DNA of 64,000 nucleotides, taken from Adiantum capillus-veneris. Lineage: Eukaryota > Streptophyta > Polypodiopsida > Polypodiales > Pteridaceae. Both the position numbers and the translations under genes were made by a program. Location: assembly GCA_014529385.2 (NCBI GenBank), contig CM043971.1, forward strand, positions 97,616,485 to 97,680,484. The letters run 5' to 3'. This document shows positions 43,910 to 54,917 of this stretch, one piece after another. The notes under the pieces are model-generated. The model searched no databases. It saw only the letters and a program-made list of their open reading frames with translations, and was not told the origin of the DNA. The first letter of the stretch is position 1, and every line of letters begins with the position of its first letter.

Positions 43910-45192
43910 TTATGGTCCTTGCGAAAAGCTTCAAGCTCTTCAGGAGAGAGTTTGTTTTTACCTTTGTAAACTCCCTTCTCCTTAAACCGATTGTTGTTGT
44001 TGTTGGAATTGACTTGGGAAGTATTTTGAACATCGGTTTTCCCCTTTGCATCATTTTTGTCTTTGTTTTCCATGGGCTTGACATTACGTCTAGCCCCTTG
44101 ATGGAAATTGATGCGTGAAGCAACCATGGTGTGATGGATTACTTCGCTAATAGTACCAGGCAGTTGAGAGTTGATGTATTCGGCCATCTCTTCAGGTAAT
44201 CCCGCACAGAATTGCTGCCTTTGCTCGGCAAAGTCTATCTTTTGAAAGACAGTAGCTTTGAGATGTAAATCCCAAAACTTGTCTACATATTTGTGGATAG
44301 ACTCATGGGAGAGGAGCTTCAAGCTGAGCCATTCGGTAAGCACTTTGTCCTTTGCATCGCTTGCAAGGAATTGCTTCATGATGAAAACTCGTAGAGTTTT
44401 CCATGTCTTTGGGGCTTCACCATTTCCACAAAGGCTAGCCCATCATTGACGAGCTGATTTTTGGAAGTGCATAGCTACATGGCGTAGCTTGGAGGACTCT
44501 GTGAAGCCCTCATCTCCAAAGGCCGCATCAAATTTCTGGATGAAGGCCAACACTTTGTCGGTAGCACCAAAGGTGCCATCATAGGTGAGAAAAGAGATAC
44601 TCTTTCCTCCCTCCTTGAACTTCTTTAGCTTTTGTGACCTTCGCCATGCAGGAAATGATTTGCGATGTCCTCCCCTCTTGTATTCTCTAGGAGAATAGCC
44701 ATAAATTTCGTCGGAAGAGGAGGAAGATGAAGAAGAAGGAGAAGAGGGTGGCCTCTTCTTAACCCTTTTCTTCCTTTGTTTCCTCTCTTGCCTTTCAGAG
44801 TGATGAGGAGAAGGACTATGTGTTGATCTTTTCCTCTTGGGAGGAGTGGGCGATCGTCTAGACCGCCATCTTCGTGGAGCCACATCTTTAGAGGAACTTA
44901 AACTTTCATTGCTTTCTTGCTCTTTGGATTCCTCCTCTTGAATGGGAGAGAGTCTTCTTTTGGGGGTCTCTTCAAGAGGCCTCCTAATCTCTCTCTCCTC
45001 TTGGAGAGGAAGGGAAATTCCATAAGCACAAAGTTGTTGAGTAACTTCGGCTTGCAAAGCAGGGTTGCCCATAGCTTGCTGCAACCTAGTGACGAGATAA
45101 TTCACAAACACGGGAGCATCATCATTAGCACCTTCATGTGAAAAATCAAAGCTATCAATGCTCATTCTACTCTCTTGATTATTGTCAGCCAT
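43900..45192 (-). pseudogene. Element B Gag
   Basis: The start ATG at 45192 (MADNNQESRMSIDSF) is preferred over an upstream in-frame Met because it aligns with element A. An Arg/Ser-rich basic segment with SSSSSSSSDE is followed by the gag core: LKKFKEGGKSISFLTYDGTF, HFQKSARQ, a stop (TGG to TGA at the W of RQWW, near 44446), then ASLCGNGEAPKTW and, in the frame 44379-43900, MKQFLASDAKDKVLTEW and EEMAEYINSQLPG. It forms the particle shell. Confidence 0.88.
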
Positions 45193-45593
45193 TTTAACAA
45201 AATTTATGTATGTACTTAGTGTACGCTTTGGCAATTCAAAACCTTAGTTGCCACTCCTCTTAGCCTTTGAAAATCGGCTCTTAAGTATCTACACCCACGG
45301 CTCGAAGTGGTTAATTATAGAGAGTAGAGGAGTAGGTCTAACATAGCAGAGTTGCCAAGGGCTAGCTCCTTTCGGAATTCTTATGGCTCAATAATGGTAA
45401 AGTTGTAGGCAAGTCTAAAAATACTCCATTATTAAGTCCAAAGCTCCCGAGGTGTGCACCATCCTCCACATAGTGGGCTCAACAAAATCGATAATAGATC
45501 CCAGTTCCACTTACCCCAATATAATTAACAACATCAACCATTTATAGGCTACTTAAGGACCTCTCTTCTTAATCAAGAAAAGAGAAACCAAAT

Positions 45594-45605
45594 GCTCTGA
45601 TACCA
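45594..45605 (-). promoter_or_regulatory. Primer binding site of element B, initiator tRNA-Met
   Basis: Minus strand TGGTATCAGAGC one base from the 5' LTR, complementary to the 3' end of plant initiator tRNA-Met. Confidence 0.9.
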
Positions 45606-45606
45606 A

Positions 45607-47213
45607 TGTAATGTAATTGGCCTATTTGATTTGAGAGTAGCGAAAATTAATGAGAGTACTTTTGAAAAATGACTTTGTGAGGATAGCGGGTGAACATAAT
45701 TGAAGATAGCAACATAATCATAGCAATTAGTTAACTTGGCATGAACAATACTTTTGCAAGAGAGAGAATTTAGAGAACATGACAACAGTTGAGGACCGGA
45801 TTTATGTGGAGCCGGTCCCCCCTCCAATAGGCATTTTTATTATGATTTCTCCCATTAAGAGAGACTTGTTACAATACAATCTTTGTGTTCCTTGTGGCCT
45901 AGGTGATGCAATGAAGATGGAAAGCTTCATGCATCAGAAACATAGCATAAACTTGAAGAAAGCTTTAACTATCCCAAGCCTCAGTCCCAAGACCTCAAAC
46001 ACCTTCGAAGGTGGAGAGAGCTAGCAGGGAATGAGGGTAGGGAAGAGGAAGAAGAAACATTTCGTAGGAGAAAGAATTAGTTCCTCACTTATCATAACTC
46101 TTGTTGCTAGCATACATAATAGCATAGTAATGAAGAAGAAGGATATGGCAAGCTTAATCATTGAAGCATGGCTCTTGGTTGGATTTGCACTCCATATCCA
46201 AGAGTGTTGGTGTAGGCTCTCAACCTCTACTTGCTTGGAGAAGGAGAGGGAGCTCTTGCACTTTGCATAGCACACAATGAGAGTGTTTGTGAGTGTGTGT
46301 GGGTGAGTATACCCCCTAAGCAACCCCCTAGCTTGCTTGGGTCGACCCCCCCTTGTAGCTCATGCTTGAAGCTCATTGGACCCCTCCAGGCCTAGCCAAT
46401 CACAAGCAGGAGGCATTACAAGCAGCAAGGGTAGTCTTGAGACAAGTGTCCCCCTTTCCCTTTTGAGAGAGAGGGCTAGATAAATGCTAAATCATTTAAT
46501 TAAATCTCCTAAATTATTATTGGACCCCTTGGGTGGCCAACCAATAGGCTTCAGGCACACCATGAGGGCAACATGAGGAGGAACTTGACAAGTGTCCCTT
46601 TTGCTTTCTTTGTACCATGCATGCCTTGTGTGAGTGTGTGGGTATTCTCTCTCATCCCCCCTCATGTAGGGCTCGCCCCCTCCTTGTAGGGATTGAATCT
46701 TTGACTTTTTGACACCTCAAGCCCCTCATGCATAGGTCTAGTTCCCACCACAAGCTTGGCTCATAAGCACTTTAAGCTTGGGCTGGGTTCTCACCTCAAG
46801 TGCAACCCTAGCATCTCAAGCATGTCAAGCACCTCAAGCATCTCAATAATTAAGCACCTCAAGCATCTCAAGCACCTTAATCATCAAGCATGACAAGCAC
46901 CTCGAGCTGGGTCAGGTTCTCGCGTCTCAATCTCAACCCTAGCTTACCTAAGGTCAAAGGCCTTTTACACACATTATTGGAGGTCTTTAATGAAGCTAAC
47001 CCTAAGGTCTTATGCTCCATTTGTTAGCCTTGCTCTTTGATAGACCATCTCTCATTTGGGCCCCTTTACCATTGGCCCCGTGTTGAGATAGATCTATAAG
47101 CACATGTCTATATCTTAACACTTGTTCCCGTTTATTCTCCCACATTAAGTGATCAATTTAATATGAGAAAATCATTTGGGTTGGTTAGATATTAGATATT
47201 AGATTTTATGACA
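45607..47213 (-). repeat. 5' LTR of element B
   Basis: 1607 bp, same ends as 38445-40049. Most differences lie in the first 100 bp on the plus strand, where several substitutions cluster. Confidence 0.93.
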
Positions 47214-47218
47214 TTCCT

Positions 47219-47347
47219 ATTCTTCAGAAGAATTGCATCAGCCGCTGTAGGGTGCCAAGAAATTGCTTATCACCTACCCAACTCTTTTGAAAATGCTTTC
47301 TTTAAGGCTCTGGTGTCTCGAGCTGCGGAAGAGATGAGCCACGACAT
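47219..47347 (+). pseudogene. LINE L3 continuation right of element B
   Basis: Flank sequence after the TTCCT duplication. It continues the interrupted LINE, but too little coding signal remains for a domain call. It ends at the presumed start of the copia LTR. Confidence 0.45.
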
Positions 47348-47540
47348 TGTTACCATATACATGTGGTAGTGATGTGTGTGAACACACTAGGACAACCAGG
47401 GCATTTTTTCCCTCTTTAGGAGGTTTTTTCTCCCGTGCATTGTATATACGTCAATCACTCTAGGGCTATCTATCTTTCCATTGCACACTAAGTAATATAC
47501 TCTAGGTTGTGCTCCGCGATCTTCCTTCGTCTTCTCCAAG
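47348..47540 (+). repeat. Ty1/copia 5' LTR, left part (split by E2)
   Basis: Start taken at TGTTACC; this is uncertain because no second LTR exists in the window for comparison. The right part is 56309-56342, ending CCAACA. Rejoined, the LTR would be about 230 bp. The split is marked by CCAAG on both sides of E2. Confidence 0.5.
47536..47540. repeat. Target-site duplication of E2 (left), CCAAG
   Basis: CCAAG here and at 56304-56308, perfect. Confidence 0.93.
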
Positions 47541-47791
47541 TGTGCGCTCCTTGCCGCACTGTCGAAGCAAGGGACTTGCCAATACACCGTGTGCGAGCCA
47601 CAAACGGCTCCAAGCACACAACAAGCCTAAACTAGCAAGCTCAAGAGAACAAAGGGTGTGTCACTCATCGCTCTACGCTCGCCTTTGTGGTGGATTCCTC
47701 GCCGCGATGAAGAAGAAGCTGCAGTCGTGCCACGCTCAACCGCTTCGCCGCCGTCGTGCCTTCGTAATGCTCGATCGCACACACACTCTCC

Positions 47792-47829
<38 letters not shown>

Positions 47830-48114
47830 AGGAGGTGAAGAAGAAGAAGATGGAGATGGAGCAAGAGCACTCTTCTATTGCACAAATGAGAGAATGAGTA
47901 AAAATTAGGTTTAGTTGGCTTTTATAGGAGCTCACCCCATTCACACTTGGGCGCCCATGCTTAACCAACTAATCCCTTGAATGTCCAAGTTAAAGTGCGC
48001 CTCTCATCGGCGATCACTCTACCTTTCCCTATTGGTCCGACAAGCCCGGTACCTGACTCTAAATAATACAACGTTTATAGATCATAGGGTGTCCGTGTGC
48101 CGTGAGGGTTAACA
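47541..48114 (-). repeat. 3' LTR of E2
   Basis: Plus-strand ends TGTGCGCTCC and GGGTTAACA. TATA box on the minus strand at 47922-47929. Confidence 0.95.
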
Positions 48115-48127
48115 TGCCCCCCTTCCT
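48115..48127 (-). promoter_or_regulatory. Polypurine tract of E2
   Basis: AGGAAGGGGGGCA on the minus strand directly before the 3' LTR, identical to E1. Confidence 0.9.
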
Positions 48128-49715
48128 GATGTAGATTCCGTCCTCGGAAGCTATTGAGTTGAAGCTGGTTCGTCGAGGTGGAAGAGCATTTGAGATGAAT
48201 GTCCTTAGCCTTCTTCAGTCACTGCAAAATCAAACAACATTGGCACAGTAATTGCATTCTCTTAAAAAGCATATGCGGTTTTAGGTAGACACATTGATTG
48301 GTAAAAGAATTTCAAACAATTTGTTAGCAATGAACATTAAATTGCAATGTAATCAAATGCATAAATAGATGTAAAGGTAAAAAATTTAACAAGTCTGGGG
48401 TCGCTAATTTGACGGTCGAAAAGCACTAGAGATCGAATATTAATACCATGGGTAAGCTTCTTAATTTTCTGTGGTCAATTAAGTTGTTTAATCGCGAGAG
48501 CCAAGTATTCATGTTCGAGGGCTGACTAGAGGCTATATCTAGAAAACCTTGTAGTTAAGCTACAATAAAAGGAATTTCTCATGAAGTCATCGCCTGACTG
48601 ATTACTTTTTCTTTGACCCCCCAAAGTCTTTTCACATTGATTCAATTATGATGTGTGTGCTTATTTTGTATGCCTTGGGTTTTACTTCAAGGAAAAGCGC
48701 CCACACTGGGAACCTCTAGGGCTCTAGTACCATAGGCGATACATGTGAGTGAAGTACCAAATCAAGCTGAGATTTCTCTTCCAGCGTAAGATTTTACATT
48801 GTGGCACTTTGATTTTTTGTTTGTTCATTTTCAGCATTTAAATTTTGTAACTTTGGGGGGTCATATAACACTGTTACCCTCCCCAGGCTCATCACATTAG
48901 TAAACTCCCTTTATAATACTTAAGCTAAAGGTCAATAGGGTTAAGCCCACTAGAAAGCCCTAGTACATTTCATACAATGCTGCCTAAATCGGATTAAGAA
49001 CCTAAGTAACCATTGCTTATTAGGAAGGCATTCCCCATGGTATTAAGAGAAGATTCTAATACCTAGCTTGGTCAAACTAGCTTAGTCGGACTGCTTGATT
49101 TTTAAACCTAAACAAGTGATTATGACAAAACATTACATTGAATTAAATGTTTGGTACTAAGCAAATGCGCTGAATATTATGCTACCAATCACAATCAAAG
49201 CAGAGAAACATGGATGCAAAAAGATAAGGGCAATGCTAATGGACAAGAAACACCTGTTTGTGTTGATAGTCGCGCTTGATCTGAAGTGTGGACGAGAGAA
49301 AGGTTCCATGAAGGTCCAAATCCTATCAATAGCAACACGCTCCTGTACACACTATGAAACACAAACAATACCTCTAGGAGGCACATCAGTGGGAAAAGAG
49401 AACTTCGCTAATCACTCGACTCTAAAACAGAAACACTCCTATCGTACTAATCTTACCTACCCTCCATCACTCAAGTGATGAGGATCAAAGGTGTTTTATG
49501 GCATAGGTTTCTGTTTCACTGTACCAGATGTGACATGTGTAGGTCTGAGTCAATGTTTTGACTTTAATGTGCATACTCGTTTGCTAATTGCTCTTGCTCT
49601 TTTTTTTTTTTTTGTGAGTATAAAGCTTTATATGTACATTCCCTAAGATTGGTGATTGAGAGGTCAGGGAAAAAGGTTGAGAGGGAAGCAAGTGAATGAT
49701 GACTGTCAGCAAACA
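48128..49715 (-). other. E2 3' non-coding region
   Basis: Homologous to 24640-26216 of E1. No long frame is shared by both copies. Confidence 0.65.
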
Positions 49716-49729
49716 CTCCCCCCTTCCTT
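49716..49729 (-). promoter_or_regulatory. Internal polypurine tract of E2
   Basis: AAGGAAGGGGGGAG on the minus strand, 8 nt after the Gag-Pro stop, as in E1. Confidence 0.7.
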
Positions 49730-49736
49730 GGGTAGA

Positions 49737-52700
49737 TCATACTGTTTGAAATGAGCTTGTCACCCTTTGAAACCAATTGTTCCAGTTGGTAATAGGTGAG
49801 GATTTTTGCCAGTAGTTTTCTATTACCCTAGGTGCCTTGTCAAGCTGCAAGGGTGGTAAGGTACTCTCCCAGGATCGAACTTGAAGTGGTTCATTAGGTG
49901 ATTCTTGAACACTGGGAGGTGTGGATTCTTTTGTAGCTTCATGGAGGTCCACTACTATAGATGGAGGCTGTGTAGAAGCTTTTACCTCTATGGATGCATT
50001 ACATGAGGAGCTAGAAGCTTCATGGGACTCTCCCCTTCCTGAGCTAGGTGGAACAAATCGTTCTTTCTTTGGTACCCAAACTAGCTCGGGAGCGGGTGTG
50101 TAGCATTCTGTGATTTTTTTCTTTCCACGATCATTGATTCGTTTTGGAGCTATGGGATTGGGCTCACTTGGGTCAGGTGATAGGTAAGAGCACAATCTAC
50201 GTTTTGGCACCCAGATTTGATCATTTCCTTGATAGTAGCCTTGGGCTTCCAATAGTCGTTTAGGGATCCATCGCAACATTTTCTTACTTTTCTTGGAGCG
50301 AGTGGTACGTTTCTTACAAGGCTTCTGTTTTTTAGCACTAGCTATGGTCACTAAAGAAGCTTTAGGGACCCACTTGTATGTTTTCTTCGTTACATTAGGA
50401 TGAGTCTTGTCGGAAGCGATATGCATTGCTTGTAGCATATTTAAGGGTATAGGAATTTCATCCCCCTCAGGTGTTACCCAGGTCGTCCCCCTATTTCCCC
50501 AAGTGTCTATGGTTGATGCTAGGTGGACCCAGTCTACGTTGTCTGATTCCGTCATACCCGGTAACACATCCATGTAAGGAGAATCTTGGCCAATGTCTGT
50601 ATCCTTCTTACAAGTGTAACAATATTGTAGTGGGGCCGAGTGAACTGTGGTGTCAGAGCGATGATCAATAATGGTTTTACTCCCTAAGGGGTGTACCTTA
50701 CCAGTCACCAAATCCACTCTAAGGACAGAGTCTTGGAATTGCAAATAGACATGATTTTTAGACCAATCATGAACCATTTGTGCTTCCCTCATGAATGGTC
50801 GTCCTAAAATCATTTCATATGACATAAGGTGTTTAGAGAAATCCATTACAATGAACGTATGTCGTACCTTGTGTCCTAGAACTTTGATCTTAAGATCCTT
50901 GAGCATCCCCATAGGTTTGGCTATGGTACCATTTGCCATCTTTACCACAATGTTAGTAACACTGAGGCGGGGTTTTCCCATGGATTCCCAACAATCTTTT
51001 GTAATGATGCTAACTCCCGCACCACCATCAAGAATTCCCTTTATAGTTAATCCCTTGGTAGTGATGGGTAGGGTCGCATTAGACTGGTCGCCTTCAAAAT
51101 ACTGCCCTAATTCGTTAATGGGTACCTCAATCACAGACTCGTGTCCATCTAAGTCAAGTGATTGCACATGATTTTCCTCATCAATCATAATCGAGTCAGG
51201 CCTATTTGGTTGCGCAAAATGCGGTAATCCCGTTCGTAGCTCTCCGTTAAGGAATGCTCGAAGTGCAAGGAATAACTCAGGATCTCCATACAGCTTTGCT
51301 ATGATCGTGGTTCGGACCTCAGAAGACATGAAGTCCACTAGTTTGGCAACATTCATTGGCGTTTTGCAGGGTGTAGGTCCTTGACTAGGAACTGGTGAGG
51401 ATGGAATCTCATATTCCTCAATGGGATCAGGTATTCCTTCGTTAAACATCCTTTCCAACAAGAAGGGTGTATGCTCACTTTCTGATATCCCGTCCTCACT
51501 CCCTTCTTGGATGATACTAGATATGGCTAACGGTCTATGGTTCATGTGGGGTGGATGAACTTGCGTGGGAAACACTGTGTCATGAATTTTGACATGCATG
51601 GGTTCTGGTTCTAGTTTCCTTTGAGTCTCCTCCACTAAACCTCTTAGATGTTTCACCTGCTCAATCTCGTCTACTGGGTTTGGGTACGTCCCAATCTTCT
51701 TTTTACGATTCTTCCCTTTTTGCCCCTGCGGTTTATCTTGGGGGTCTTGGATTGGATTTGGAAACACTTGTGGTGTTTTCAGAGGATCTTTATGGTTTTC
51801 TCTTATTCGGTTTTCATTTGGTTCCATGTTACGGTTTTCTTTGTCGATCTTTCTCTTTGTGCTATTGGTTCTAGTCTCCATTGTCTCGATTGAATCTGAA
51901 TCATCCTCGAGGTCATTCATATACACGGGGTCATCTCCTGTTCCTATGTTTGTTTTGGAACTAAGCTTTGAATTTTCTGTATTCTGCGACTGCTTCCTTC
52001 GTGTCTTCTTTTTCTTTGCTTGGATAACTGGCGCGGTATCTCTCTCTTCGAGGATATGGCCTGGCCCTTGAAGCATGGACCGTGTAATCGCATAAGCGGG
52101 TGCGACGGGTGGTATTGGCGATGTCACACTAGCAATTTCGACCAAATTCAGGGGTGTGATTTTAGGCGCATTTGGGTTATAGGGGCATTGGGCAATCAAG
52201 TGATCTATGCCACAACGATTACATGTGAGTATTGGCATTGCAGACGTGCTCCCTTGATTCACTTGCATCTGTGCAGCATTCTTTTGCAGCCTAATAGGGC
52301 ACTCCGCTGCTCGATGTGGTCCACCACACTTGTAGCATTGAAGAGGTGGCCTCCTAGCCTGGGTGTTGATATTTTGACCTCTGGATGCGAGAGCAGCAGC
52401 TTGATAAACCGGCTTGACTTGTCCCCAACAATCTTCCATGTAGTATATAGGACACTCTTCCAATGTATCAAGTCCGTAGGCAATACTAGTGTCTATTTCC
52501 TCCTCACAGCCATCTGGATAAGCATTTGATGGCTCGCAACCCACTTGGTTCATAGGGGCGACTCTTGGATGCGGGGGCTGCGGTCCTAGCACAGGAGGTG
52601 GTAGCGGTGTAGCTTGTACAACATTTTGAGATATAGGGACCATGTGTTGCGGTAGTTGCTCAACAGGTGGAGTAGGCATCAATACAGGAGCTCGAGGCGC

Positions 52701-54917
52701 ATCCGTCCAGGCTACAGGTGGTCTATTTGCCATCATACGTTTGATCATTAAACAATCCTTAGCTTGGTGACCATACCTACCACATGCGTTGCAAGTTCCA
52801 TTAAATTTTACTCGTAACGTAGGGCACTCACTAGTGCTATGTGGACCTAAGCAAATGGAACACCATTGTTTCTCCCTTCTTGGATACATGTGACTATTTT
52901 GAGGGGGTCGATTATCCTTAAGAGACTCTTGGATTGCCTTGGTGAGGTCTGTCAAGAATGTCTCAAATACCTTTGGCTCATTGGCAATGGGCTTCGCAGT
53001 CATGGGTTCATACTCAATGGCTTGTGAGCTAGTGGATCTCGTGTCAGTAGACACCCTCATGCTTGCTATCATCAAGTTGTCCTCTAATTGGATTGCATTG
53101 GCAGTGACATCTTCCGAGGTTGTGATACCTCTAATCACTAGTCCATTATAGATTCCTTCATTCCTCAACCCTCGAATGAATCGATCAAGCAGTTGGTTAT
53201 TGTTGAAGCGCTCATTTACAGGGCAGCGAGAGTTTAAGTGCTTTAGACGACTAATGAAGTCCCTTACTGACTCTCCTTCCTTACGTTCGGCCTTCTGTAG
53301 CTGAGATGCTACACCCCAAAGCACACCTTCTCGTATGTACTCCTTTAGAAACAACCTTCGAAGGGTAGGGTAGATTGTTTTCTCGTCCACCCTTAGGGTC
53401 CTATACCAATCTCCAGCCTTCCCACTTAATGTCAAGCTTAAGGCATTGCACTTATGTAGTTCGTTGCGTTCCCCTAAGGAATCACATACTTGTTCAAACA
53501 CTTCAATGTGTTTCCTAGCATCTTCGTCCCCATTGAATTTTTGCGTGAGTTTGGCAATTTGTACTGCCTTACTTCTAGGCTCTCTATCAGATGCATGACG
53601 CATATTTTCCGCGATAGATCGACCTATGGTTTGAGCAAACGCTGCCAAGTCACCTATGTGAGGAGGCAGGGCCGGTGGAGGTACTCTTGGAATCATATGT
53701 GGGAGAGGGACGGGTGCCGGTCTTGGCATATGTGTGGATGATGCAGGATATGGAACATAACCGGGCATAGGTCCACTCGGATAAGGGCTAGGGAGCGGCA
53801 CTCGAGGAGCATAAGCAAGTGGTACAATTGGAGGTGTGGGGGCCATGTGTGCATAAGGGGCTAGAGGCACATATGGTCGAGGCCCCATATTAGGTACTAC
53901 GACACTAGGTAGTGGCACTGCGCTAACCGTAGATGTCATCGGTACATTCTCTGTCAGGCTTATCCCTGGAGTGAGCACTGTGTTTTCCTTGATAGAGGGT
54001 TGAGCCAAGTTAGGGAAGCTAAAGTTTTCGCTCGGAGGCTCAGATTGCATAGAGACCCCAGGTGAAATGACGTAAGATGGGTCCATGGGGCTCATTAGAG
54101 GAGTCTCCATTTGTGATAGAGTAGGCTGTTGAGCCTTGCTCGTATCCAGAAATCTCATGGGGCCAGTTGAGAGTATATTTACCCCTCGGTTTTGCCTTTC
54201 TGATTGAATAATGCCATGGATAACATTACATATCATTTTCTGTTGATCTTCGATGCTCGTGGCACTAGAGGTGGATTGTACAATCTCTATCCATCCTACA
54301 TGGTAGGCGTGGCCAGAGTGTAGATCCGTCAACACCTCAGTGTGGAGGTCGTATGTCCAATGATCATTAATGAACCATCCTTCTAGAGTCGACGTGTTAA
54401 CGGTTTCTTGTGAGGTAGAAGCAATATTGCTCCCCGTGGTTTTACTTGTCACCAACGGTACTCTAGAGGGAACTTTTGAAGGAGGCAGCTCAACAGGGCC
54501 TTCTTGGTAAGAAGTTGGCAGGATATCCACATGGACACTCTTTGGGGGTGTGGGGTCCACGTGCGATGTGAAAGGAGAGTCCACTTCCCCACCCCCTTCG
54601 TGTGCTTCATTTGCATCAGGTTCCGAGCGAGTAGCTCTACCTAATGTTTCCATGAAACGGCTAAACATACTAGTACTAGGCTGTGGAGCTTCGGGAGGTG
54701 CATGGCCTTCTCTCTCAGTGTTTTGGGTAGGGTATGCCTCCATGATTTCTGAGTCGGAGGAGGAATCACTAGCGGCTATTTTAGGGTCTTGGGTGGTGCT
54801 ACCTTGTGTCCCCGCTGAGGGTCTAGAGCTTATCGTGGATGGGTAATGGGTGTCCGTATGAACAGAGGCATTACCAATGTGATCGTGCTCTAACACTCGT
54901 CCAGAGCGTAAGTGCAT
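49737..54917 (-). CDS. E2 Gag-protease polyprotein, 1726 aa, intact
   Basis: Starts MHLRSGRVLEH. In order: acidic Ser-rich N-terminus; Pro-rich segment (about 340-430); gag core (about 450-620, FNGDEDARKHIEVFEQV, DWYRTLR, LKHLNSRCP); zinc knuckles 1 and 2 (about 685-725) and, after a Pro-rich spacer, 3 and 4 (about 850-900), three of the four with CX2CX3HX4C spacing; a Lys/Glu-rich linker; a retropepsin-like protease (about 1280-1400; ILDGGAGVSII, EMILGRPFM); and a tail of about 330 residues with KWVPK, RWIPK, IWVPK and VWVPK. Gag packages RNA and protease matures it. The tail replaces the RT expected downstream and has no recognised family. The frame is uninterrupted, unlike E1. Enzymes for reverse transcription and integration must come from elsewhere (inference). 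Confidence 0.93.
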   Translation of the reverse strand: MHLRSGRVLEHDHIGNASVHTDTHYPSTISSRPSAGTQGSTTQDPKIAASDSSSDSEIMEAYPTQNTEREGHAPPEAPQPSTSMFSRFMETLGRATRSEPDANEAHEGGGEVDSPFTSHVDPTPPKSVHVDILPTSYQEGPVELPPSKVPSRVPLVTSKTTGSNIASTSQETVNTSTLEGWFINDHWTYDLHTEVLTDLHSGHAYHVGWIEIVQSTSSATSIEDQQKMICNVIHGIIQSERQNRGVNILSTGPMRFLDTSKAQQPTLSQMETPLMSPMDPSYVISPGVSMQSEPPSENFSFPNLAQPSIKENTVLTPGISLTENVPMTSTVSAVPLPSVVVPNMGPRPYVPLAPYAHMAPTPPIVPLAYAPRVPLPSPYPSGPMPGYVPYPASSTHMPRPAPVPLPHMIPRVPPPALPPHIGDLAAFAQTIGRSIAENMRHASDREPRSKAVQIAKLTQKFNGDEDARKHIEVFEQVCDSLGERNELHKCNALSLTLSGKAGDWYRTLRVDEKTIYPTLRRLFLKEYIREGVLWGVASQLQKAERKEGESVRDFISRLKHLNSRCPVNERFNNNQLLDRFIRGLRNEGIYNGLVIRGITTSEDVTANAIQLEDNLMIASMRVSTDTRSTSSQAIEYEPMTAKPIANEPKVFETFLTDLTKAIQESLKDNRPPQNSHMYPRREKQWCSICLGPHSTSECPTLRVKFNGTCNACGRYGHQAKDCLMIKRMMANRPPVAWTDAPRAPVLMPTPPVEQLPQHMVPISQNVVQATPLPPPVLGPQPPHPRVAPMNQVGCEPSNAYPDGCEEEIDTSIAYGLDTLEECPIYYMEDCWGQVKPVYQAAALASRGQNINTQARRPPLQCYKCGGPHRAAECPIRLQKNAAQMQVNQGSTSAMPILTCNRCGIDHLIAQCPYNPNAPKITPLNLVEIASVTSPIPPVAPAYAITRSMLQGPGHILEERDTAPVIQAKKKKTRRKQSQNTENSKLSSKTNIGTGDDPVYMNDLEDDSDSIETMETRTNSTKRKIDKENRNMEPNENRIRENHKDPLKTPQVFPNPIQDPQDKPQGQKGKNRKKKIGTYPNPVDEIEQVKHLRGLVEETQRKLEPEPMHVKIHDTVFPTQVHPPHMNHRPLAISSIIQEGSEDGISESEHTPFLLERMFNEGIPDPIEEYEIPSSPVPSQGPTPCKTPMNVAKLVDFMSSEVRTTIIAKLYGDPELFLALRAFLNGELRTGLPHFAQPNRPDSIMIDEENHVQSLDLDGHESVIEVPINELGQYFEGDQSNATLPITTKGLTIKGILDGGAGVSIITKDCWESMGKPRLSVTNIVVKMANGTIAKPMGMLKDLKIKVLGHKVRHTFIVMDFSKHLMSYEMILGRPFMREAQMVHDWSKNHVYLQFQDSVLRVDLVTGKVHPLGSKTIIDHRSDTTVHSAPLQYCYTCKKDTDIGQDSPYMDVLPGMTESDNVDWVHLASTIDTWGNRGTTWVTPEGDEIPIPLNMLQAMHIASDKTHPNVTKKTYKWVPKASLVTIASAKKQKPCKKRTTRSKKSKKMLRWIPKRLLEAQGYYQGNDQIWVPKRRLCSYLSPDPSEPNPIAPKRINDRGKKKITECYTPAPELVWVPKKERFVPPSSGRGESHEASSSSCNASIEVKASTQPPSIVVDLHEATKESTPPSVQESPNEPLQVRSWESTLPPLQLDKAPRVIENYWQKSSPITNWNNWFQRVTSSFQTV

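Larger units (their letters stand above)
38445..47213 (-). mobile_element. Element B: Ty3/gypsy chromovirus, nearly full length, minus strand
   Basis: 8769 bp with LTRs of 1605 and 1607 bp, perfect TTCCT duplications, a tRNA-Met primer site, and gag, protease, RT, RNase H, integrase and a chromodomain-like end in that order on the minus strand. The LTRs look about 98-99% alike by eye, so insertion is fairly recent. The coding region nevertheless has many stops and frameshifts, so it cannot move by itself. Same family as element A. Confidence 0.93.
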
